From the IMG/VR virus record IMGVR_UViG_3300042870_000839, positions 1-29,642 of that record: a stretch of DNA of 29,642 nt. One strand, given 5' to 3'. Within the stretch, counting starts at the first letter, position 1. Each line of letters starts with the position of its first letter. The notes beneath the pieces were generated by a model. The model was not told the origin of the DNA. It made no database searches and saw nothing but the letters and a program-made list of their open reading frames with translations. Both the position numbers and the translations under genes were made by a program. This DNA comes from a virus. Shown here one piece after another: positions 29,101 to 29,642 of the stretch.

Positions 29101-29642
29101 AAGGATCACTATGACCGAGTAGTAAAGGACTCCGCTCACGTTAAGACAGAGCAAGGGATGTTGTTTTCGTCTCCGACACAAAAGGGAGCCAATGGCCGAC
29201 CAGCAATCAAAACAAACGACGGGCGAACTCTCGAAGCGCCTGGCCTTGTGTTGATGGCTTCACCGACGAAGGCATATCACGGCACGCCGCACAAAATTAA
29301 AACTAAGTTCTCAACTGAGAAAATCGGAACCGGTGAAGGTGCACAGGCTTACGGGTGGGGCCTGTACTTTGCCGACTCGATGGAAGTCGCAGAATCATAT
29401 CGCAAAGAATTATCACAAAGCGGTGGATTCGCAGAACGCGCAATAGTGCCGGCCAATGATGACATGAAGAAAAAGCTTCATGGATTCCTCAACTTTGCTG
29501 ATTCCGCTCTCTACAATGTGGCCAACGATGTTGCTATCAATGGAGCAACAAACGCAAAAGAAGCTGCGAAAATTGTTCGTGATGAACTGATCGCACAGCC
29601 ACGGATTCACGATCATTACCTCAAGGCTTATGAGGGCATCGC
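13018..29642 (+). CDS. Giant polyvalent protein, at least 5,541 aa, C-terminus outside window
   Basis: I read the frame from ATG 13018 to the right edge and found no stop codon. Upstream in frame the first codon block is the terL TAA, and no other ATG intervenes. The ribosome site is weak. Domains in order: coiled coils, hydrophobic segments, zincin, ddrB/ParB-like, ParB/Srx-like, RelA/SpoT-like, an LPD-like beta domain, a Gly/Ser linker, N6-methylase, SNF2 helicase, coiled coil, small barrel, C5-cytosine methylase and ADP-ribosyltransferase. This architecture is that of polyvalent proteins, which phages and conjugative elements deliver with their DNA. The methylase-helicase part recalls P1 DarB, a virion protein that protects incoming DNA. 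Delivery and defence roles are inferred. Confidence 0.9.
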   Translation, partial: MSRFTNPDENEVQSYLRKVQAGQGGQSPKDQALARSKNPMARRVGEQNMAQRDSENLRATNEQAKVQQDQQNDAIKAQADAVKAQETAAEDQRKQNVRAHAANNGVVETDIATGHRDIATHADGAPKYEAGPIGDPVKVGEARTALPDAQGQAQRVPDMSSMLGGGGGGAIGASGASSAAVFAQSVRDDRGQTSLVTPNSDTDQKTGAITTSKINPVTGRTEKNLIGRDQDIAAKAAWQKDLEERSKLVEFDKAGIEGARLRFNPQWEPAHKAVEAAQKAFDDLGPAVTAKGNAFVRTSDKGKETLATPSEYETDKRLRAEAQTALENAKKVHEPLAQQNTVIAEREQAIAVQRQELAEEKAAMEAGLPMGYNHLAAAIAKHNGAIEANDADAAQAEIAQKSTTPEGQPNIAVPVTDINAQGKRALGGMADLPDVVGEAWGGGKETAFYRGNQRVAIMRPTDGAQALFLNDAEPVAKNDWDIVKAQAGKPGSMPLYVRENPNRKAIPVEAKWVADSMATLQALNANPDAPPTLAQTDKLITDLGLQPEAIKQKVFNGEISVNTGEKLLKDLYNDTLEVVDPNDEGVFQQWVTADPKRAEKWKEATEGVGYSFSKQNTIKQDYLAEWYALNKGKPGVRRSDVLAMHALDMGDKHGALSKANIVSKAGAMGRSVRDDVAGSMTGLAVGALTTLGAGEMAIFGVDGAKKEFDEGMRLRNRDFASWANTFGRNTVAWNTKAGMKAHSQFDISAGLLKSAIDDAEDHPGDSTYSDLVVKREKEMRAAALTMHNLSPDEEWPITADNLDPDKDEALGMALAKYKATADPRMFALYKDRLLQGNGRRQYSLELEKKIGQQESGFFASANHAMYAGWQELGSELVADLAVLATAGASKYLQVAGKAARGMSLAGDAAKVGKAARLGKTIDAGMEALAKFGKLGEVTGTLQKPLTGLQKTTNAVLAGVKGAIAEGGEEVMVELGADNPELMQSFGMGMLGAFGLAPVQVAGAAISKPGVTAATETKRNENAAKIYNDRMAGTAGFVPITPEQAAVVRSLAPRDTKALVNALIVEAGKAPSAGMTPQQYGMRQLAIRNELANIAAIEEMNVQAAREIDQVPAAERPFVTGMAKVAAGNMALLTRNELAAIQGAKTENGADYFAQVRMPDGSTVETVTSEGRVAFADRYPAVGELIQTDESTLLAQNYEQNQQGQSASPSTAQPVAVAQPQRDAILGRLAQIESELGPVDSVDQNGKIIQPLRGITNEERTLREQLAQLDAAESSAALQNQAQGQAPNVGAASMDAGLYESMRAENPGMPSIKSVVTAARAAGAPVHPSMAAIADLPESSNSAPNTSPAPAVSSGSVNLKNPALAPALAVAERVKATIESRVPGLRGRVAIQEEGYDSGGVAQSVNTGGLILPLEDIQREIDLRGGDAASTADIIEQLASRHEVVHVAQFEHVRAEWEKAGSQGDFVAFFKSFYEKIASDILTPEAEAVARDIYGAEAWDAIDNDGLKAAEYVRMLVESKLDPSKQDQFGELFRAIKDKSTIADIIRRALEMLRTMTLSPAAKEHVAKIEQLYKELTTESATSATKTDGLRVINNGNQSQIVNGDTVLWQGPADQADAELQSLNDQASSSLRVAGQAITENLEKFPALSGKYRAEIEGATDDIYDILETLAPGERMAAAQQAVADRINAIADREAARTGKDRMEVIEGFRAVAGKQRAASAASVESAIVGTDAPVIPAGVTEKRDTPNGEMTIDVVQSAVDLDQLVGSSDPRFPGAALQPRNRSGQASANQREEMVKNIRDKDGQYKRYVEGATTDSGRLVVAPLFGADGKHMTNEAGKPLFYVISGNGRRNALEESRNRKVDSRYQREVRAALSGDNIDVSGMAMPVPVSVYVPQSPKDAIDLAEFSNRDAQLSVSNTEQANRDAASIEKGNLLKLWEPDSSGDPASASNRDFVKAFIRATGDESVVDSKGNLTDEGSQRIERAMVSMLLGPKELQLTELLFNRASALGLRSILSGVATEAGNLLKLAAAKPDFDLTPALADALRTAVEAKAAVTSGTSASVSEFFDQGDMFNTTENTPERQLARAIVESRSRKAIRDILGAYIKAANAVDTGTMSMFDDGETTREDLILKALEARPIEQVIAEVAAEFGPNADLPAKLRVIAPGVKKMDAMQRRELSNAIGAEADRLRMGVISAPEYQRLNPDALTPRAAFFQRILDSHTADTIRGGFEKLLTPSAQAVLGASATVDATLPSEFVLFPASSGTLGIPRREMPQIKMKHRGELMDFLTSKGVKFSDEDVSPSSIKPTQAEYSPIKTERAKGIDFPRRLFLSSDNFLIDGHHQWLAQMDRPTVEVTRFNVPAKRALRMMFAFPLTEKGSGMPVLKSSPTEIAQQKFDDVIKKYSGHAPQISDEELLSQLVAKFGQQQVDLVGEQFDERKKYLQQFADGFDSSVKEIAEKFEARPMLAPLKGRKRSVEKALYDYDGDVMRLGDVIRASIVAKTIADVDTIADEINSRFKVIKFKNRFSPPLPQGYSDMLFQVEVAPGVTAEIQVHIVEMIEAKERAGHYLYEMYRSIEKAAGKEAEQQRQMYMDQMLEVYTAAAGLALAKEDALAIARSTSASNSAADISASYANFRAVFSDSGRGSPLALNNPTGDSSGALATGISSTSKNLVPAGNSEAFIANKNTQNTEQTQEDSSTILRASVTADLFGAIESPKPQLTPDDDRARAALDSNKRDKFGAMRGEKGMKAGFRLDLPSFNRGVPVVSIHGTGIGKVLGYDVAIHLKNATFRSRENAALTIRDGGAKSPMAAVEGEVVNVGRSISAPSDWVPVRYNPKVHSYFFAADEMPVIAADEAMQVGARVFVRNPTYGKREDFLFASPTQMDMFGDIEAAATGPRAKAKANALALAKSAPNEKGKASIVNRVAKLEGLPVNDLFGDMGVKALDAKPKKVQSAPDEYDLFGGFGGTGNRGSDGTTDSQSGGTAEVRGMAGKSDLFNLGGRNSSTGLGGSKRRGDGSGRSGLSGDASDSDANGGTAGGAGVSGKSGNLGGRNDGTTGSDASVIELDANAVPDVIPTPENEADRNARINPGEILVPKGQGGKISTNFEVIELLRMLTEQGRNPTTAEKEKLLTYSGWGHSKAAFDDAKAKAYEEAADVFKTQLWKSDKDTFKRRFNYTETDERGNKIATAYDLFTWNDKWGETHRELKERLSDKEYNAAKRSVLNAHYTTPAIIDAQWKMVEKLGFKGGRALEPGAGIGHYIGTQPKHLAERTVWSAVELDLVTSQILALLYPQTRVNSVSSGAGREITGQGFEEALIADNSQDIVISNVPFHETGPWQSKKQFNTELNLHNYFFARALQKVKPGGFVVFITSSSTMENNAAQRRFLAARGDLISAVRLPNNAFKDNAGTEVTTDIIILRKPDGRKVETHSWLGTRVVGNGKVTFKRGDMTPTQYLKGFDLEGTWEDESLESARQTWSDLRLAGLQIADGKEFKDEKKANADATAKAWKKYVETFESVEGNAIGMKLNATVPIRVNEYFAANPQNVFGTHALAGSMYSPNEYALLPDENGGTLEQRFAKVIEELPADIMGQASVLKLNTARDIERTDIPYSFVERDGKFWQVQKDRLEPVEWDFAQGMAFRSWKDVKDAARNLIEAELDPQAEGPEISALREKLNDVYAKHTSRFGPISKTGAGQKHGHLVEDPDYPLTVALEVPVKYTTTKGKSATRYDKADIFRVRMNKPLAPPATADNVSDALLASLVWIGYPHAGYMAKLLGQTEVNVRAEAIESELVFEDPTTGTLVIRDAYLSGHVQGKLEEARAAAEEDPAYRRNVAALEAALPERKGIAQIGVSMNSPWLPPAVMTAFMEHIGIMDGKVSYLQAANMWTVEGDGGSDVFVTGHVSTKELIENALSMVSPRVTVTEGTGRDRREVYSPEQSQLAKSKVDALKVEFTKWAKTSDAKVDDVSVQDMIVEAFNEKANGHRPPAYSGEHITLPGASDEVFRSSIRRSAIARMIDQGSGMIAHGVGFGKTYTLIALAMELKRLGKANRPMIIVENATLGQFAASFRTAYPNARLLVADKASFEGKKRRQFIARIATGDHDCIVMPHSSFNLIGNHKDVVNNYINEQIAELEAARALTDSSDRRAVAALEKAKINLENSRKKILDALASRQDGGLVWEDLGVDTLLVDEGHRYKNAPVITRMQGMKNLPTGAPSQRAVGMVLKTRGIQDRMAGRGVYFATGTPVSNSMAEAYIMLRYTDPRLLAQAGITNFDQFVASFGETEVKAEANWKGAVSMETRLSKFVNGNALINLIRSSWDVQMDPDVAGINRPDIKGGASEQVMVAPGPANAAYNDWVVNTIARQWDDPAYWTSNYASKKDAFEDHPWLSAIPIMTMQAGMAAALDIRLIDPNAPDFENSKVNTAVRNVVENYKATTKYSGAQAIFSDLRESFSIDHLLNFAGDPGLSEQGMEIPELEPIVLGPDGVALDPQPKSKKVKKAKEFDLYADIKKKLVAEGIPASEIALISSSMAPEKRTELFDKVNSGEVRVVIGSTDLMGVGVNMQERLFALHHLMPPRDFKPASMEQRNGRILRQGNIHYEMQVEAFVLAAEGITGQKFRKEKGGRQVPDIKAARAALAENSDAMQLADEAAANHHIILREYAMEKSIDSAVYSMMAAKQRMVVQLLMGEVSDSFEDPSDAISMGMAEIAARAIGDPTLIRRVELDREIRNLNMEYSRFESDMASARERVRYLEGSLSRKDADIAYARKYEAELGKIGATEGKETVWEFGGTVIDRNKPKDAEKGWKAPRLIEALDLYLAEESAKLASSDRKKTNVNIKVDGVGFNVEIHHMLGNVVSDRKKTEAEKYKAAMGDKAGDIALNPEEEKAAISAKGEISWVGNNRASIPFAGAKSMSSAVSVFARNADGKVSRTEDDFAYLEKQLPSARNRASQVFDKQDLLDSLRAEMAQVEAQLAANAAPRTNRPDTPLAVEAKANAPEIKAGDLVRFKDKPNDGTYEVWMAEKGIVKLARQGMRNLSFNVENFEIVDPSETHDAVATVMSLLRSENQQSYPGRGLEPRNNMLMASPSDVMSYIETQQDDDAYDAFNNRFDEYIYEDPSTSRKTPTFDLHKRAGREVLTPKQAAERLAEWKNIAKKDGKERGNSSRIVLSLFDTSGVISQPWRDAGFTVYSMDIDPNSEIAWNVDVMDLTRDFLEDNGLDMVDVVLAQPPCTDFASSGARWFAEKDEDGRTKHSVAMVKRTLDVIGFLRPSLYAVENPIGRITSLTGLPKPRLVMDPFMYGEPYTKRTQIWGMFNEDLPEAVVEPTEGSRIHNLRGDVPEQKKLRSLTPEGFAYAFYVANRDLGKDHYDRVVKDSAHVKTEQGMLFSSPTQKGANGRPAIKTNDGRTLEAPGLVLMASPTKAYHGTPHKIKTKFSTEKIGTGEGAQAYGWGLYFADSMEVAESYRKELSQSGGFAERAIVPANDDMKKKLHGFLNFADSALYNVANDVAINGATNAKEAAKIVRDELIAQPRIHDHYLKAYEGI
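15037..16032 (+). other. Giant protein: hydrophobic helices, possible membrane-active region
   Basis: A hydrophobic stretch at about residues 674-700 (GSMTGLAVGALTTLGAGEM) and a second long Ala/Gly/Val-rich region at about 870-1005, including AIAEGGEEVMVELG and FGMGMLGAFGLAPVQVAG, stand out against the charged surroundings. Similar segments occur in injected phage proteins, where they may cross or line a membrane. That role is inferred. Confidence 0.4.
17149..17720 (+). other. Giant protein: zincin-like metallopeptidase domain
   Basis: HEVVH at 17338-17352 (His1441, Glu1442, His1445) is the zinc-binding HExxH helix, within SRHEVVHVAQFEHVRAEW. A downstream helix with EAEAVARDIYG and AAEYVRMLVE could supply the third ligand and lid. 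Such peptidase domains are known in polyvalent proteins. Targets may be host proteins or this protein itself. Confidence 0.65.
18289..19200 (+). other. Giant protein: ddrB-type ParB-like domain and its helical continuation
   Basis: LQPRNRSGQASANQREEM followed by VISGNGRRNAL (near 18547-18573) is the signature of the ddrB-like ParB superfamily domain. The following AEFSNRDAQLSVSNTEQA and LTDEGSQRIERAMVSML match the helical part usually attached to it. ParB-like domains bind or cut DNA or modify small substrates; activity here is not known. Confidence 0.7.
19822..20115 (+). other. Giant protein: second ParB/Srx-like domain (DGHH)
   Basis: MPQI, a helix ELMDFLTSKGV, SSIKPTQAEYSPIK and LIDGHHQWLA (20026-20052, Asp2338 to His2341) follow the order of ParB/sulfiredoxin-like domains found in phage head-associated proteins. 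The usual Arg after DGHH is Gln here, so catalysis could be altered. Confidence 0.7.
20401..20760 (+). other. Giant protein: RelA/SpoT-like nucleotidyltransferase domain
   Basis: LKGRKRSVEKAL, LGDVIRASIV, FKNRFSPPLPQGYSDM and AEIQVH with HYLYEMYRSI reproduce in order the Arg/Lys, Asp..Arg, Lys..Gly-Tyr and Glu-x-Gln positions of RelA/SpoT-fold enzymes. It could make or transfer pyrophosphate to a nucleotide or an RNA end, or be a degenerate copy. It lies next to the DGHH domain. Confidence 0.6.
21205..21660 (+). other. Giant protein: beta-rich LPD-like domain
   Basis: VLGYDVAIHLKNATFRSREN, IRDGGAKSPMAAVEGEVV, VPVRYNPKVHSYFF and VIAADEAMQVGARVFVRN form a strand-rich block resembling a large-polyvalent-protein-associated domain of unknown function. 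I cannot give its number. It ends at the LFASPT motif. Confidence 0.5.
21661..22210 (+). other. Giant protein: linker with DLF motifs and Gly/Ser-rich tract
   Basis: QMDMFG (21661-21678), NDLFGD, YDLFGG and SDLFN follow one another within about 330 bases, and then a Gly/Ser/Asp-rich tract runs to about 22200. No fold is expected. The same DNA has a protein-like reading in frame 2. Confidence 0.65.
21848..22204 (+). CDS. Candidate overprinted gene nested in the giant ORF (118 aa, or 106 aa from ATG 21884)
   Basis: Frame 2 is open from after a TGA at 21839 to TAA at 22202-22204. A TTG at 21848 gives 118 residues and ATG at 21884 gives 106. The product looks like a real soluble helical protein: ALTEQQIVNLVEQRKFGAWL, then VIATLTEEQQEALVFQASLE and GDAMTELRDLMPV. 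Its codons (GAA, CAG, GCG, CTG) resemble genuine genes here, whereas the giant frame over the same bases is a Gly/Ser-rich tract with many GGA codons. A weak AGAAGG lies about 15 bases before ATG 21884, which is far. It could be a separate gene or a +1 frameshift tail. Confidence 0.45.
   Translation: MTRNRRRCRVPLMNTIYSADLVAPAIAALTEQQIVNLVEQRKFGAWLASRTSSTSVGVTRQPDSVEASDAAMAAGEADYQATQVIATLTEEQQEALVFQASLEISGDAMTELRDLMPV
22300..23290 (+). other. Giant protein: N6-adenine methylase-like domain (DarB-like)
   Basis: LLTYSGWGHSKAAFD, HYTTPAIIDAQW and LEPGAGIGHYIG (AdoMet-binding motif I, 22768-22803) are followed by AVELD and VISNVPF (Asn3328), the catalytic NPPF-type motif in the NVPF form usual for this family. 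NYFFARALQKVKPGGFVVF completes the Rossmann core. Motif order is that of the methylase-helicase fusions of phages and plasmids. Confidence 0.8.
24970..26900 (+). other. Giant protein: SNF2-type helicase domain
   Basis: Walker A AHGVGFGKTY (Lys4030), Walker B VDEGHRYK (Asp4188, with DEGH in place of DEAH), motif III-like FATGTPVSN (25729-25755), and in the second lobe STDLMGVGVNMQ and QRNGRILRQGN (26767-26799) give a complete SF2/SNF2 motor. Together with the methylase it would move along DNA, as proposed for DarB-like antirestriction proteins. Confidence 0.85.
27175..28150 (+). other. Giant protein: coiled coil and small beta-barrel after the helicase
   Basis: A charged coiled coil (VELDREIRNLNMEYSRFESD and onwards) at about residues 4720-4770 is followed by an unassigned region and then a compact strand-rich segment AGDLVRFKDKPNDGTYEVW (28015-28071) that resembles an SH3/KOW-type barrel. 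Functions unknown. Confidence 0.45.
28384..29105 (+). other. Giant protein: C5-cytosine methyltransferase-like domain
   Basis: LSLFDTSGVISQPW (AdoMet motif I, 28516-28557), AQPPCTDFASSGARW (motif IV with Cys5228 at 28699-28701) and AVENPIGRI (motif VI ENP, 28834-28842), then TKRTQIWG, give the catalytic order of Dcm-type enzymes in the compact form seen in phages. It likely modifies phage DNA in the cell or guards it. Confidence 0.8.
29272..29642 (+). other. Giant protein: ADP-ribosyltransferase domain (cut by window end)
   Basis: AYHGTPHKIKTKF, IGTGEGAQAYGWGLYFADS and VAESYRKEL are the N-terminal motifs of the ADP-ribosyltransferase class found in polyvalent proteins, with the NAD-binding H-G-T and the Y-G-x-GLYFA turn. 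The catalytic Glu region would lie beyond the edge. The target is unknown. Confidence 0.75.

Overview
The window is the early-to-packaging part of a tailed dsDNA phage or prophage with a lambda-like gene order. It starts inside a leftward repressor-like gene and runs through a divergent operator/promoter region into one rightward gene train that continues past the right edge. I see no integrase, tRNA, rRNA, IS element or CRISPR array. The host cannot be fixed from this sequence. Many genes carry strong AAGGAGG sites, and several others have A-rich leaders without a Shine-Dalgarno site.

Layout. 1-192: N-terminus of a leftward HTH protein, probably the phage repressor. 193-360: operator/promoter region with several related inverted repeats. 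361-2330: small early genes, including an excisionase-like HTH protein, an unknown 241-aa protein and a one-TM protein. 2356-5079: recombination module with a RecT-like annealing protein, a coiled-coil protein and a YqaJ/lambda-Exo-type nuclease. 5102-6462: small genes, a MarR-like wHTH protein and a RusA-type Holliday-junction resolvase. 6459-9053: replication module with SSB, an O-like initiator carrying a probable origin inside its gene, a DnaC-like loader and a DnaQ-like exonuclease. 9050-10098: an HTH plus sigma-region-4 regulator and a small PD-(D/E)XK-like nuclease. 10228-12969: small terminase subunit, a crAss001_48-like protein and the large terminase.

13018 to the right edge is one uninterrupted reading frame of at least 5,541 codons with no stop. 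It lies where a portal gene would normally follow the terminase. I read it as a giant polyvalent protein. Its parts, in order, are: coiled coils; hydrophobic segments; a zincin-like HEVVH domain; a ddrB-type ParB-like domain; a second ParB/Srx-like DGHH domain; a RelA/SpoT-like domain; a beta-rich LPD-like domain; a Gly/Ser-rich linker; a DarB-like N6-methylase plus SNF2-type helicase; a coiled coil; a C5-cytosine methyltransferase; and the start of an ADP-ribosyltransferase. By analogy with P1 DarB and other polyvalent proteins, it probably enters the cell with the DNA and counters host defences. The Gly/Ser linker also encodes a credible 106-118-aa protein in another frame.

Most genes are joined by ATGA, GTGA or TAATG overlaps, which implies translational coupling. 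No stretch over 300 bases lacks a gene; the longest gap is 193-360, which is filled by the operators. A 15-bp sequence found only before the small terminase gene and before the giant gene is a candidate late-promoter element for the sigma-like regulator.
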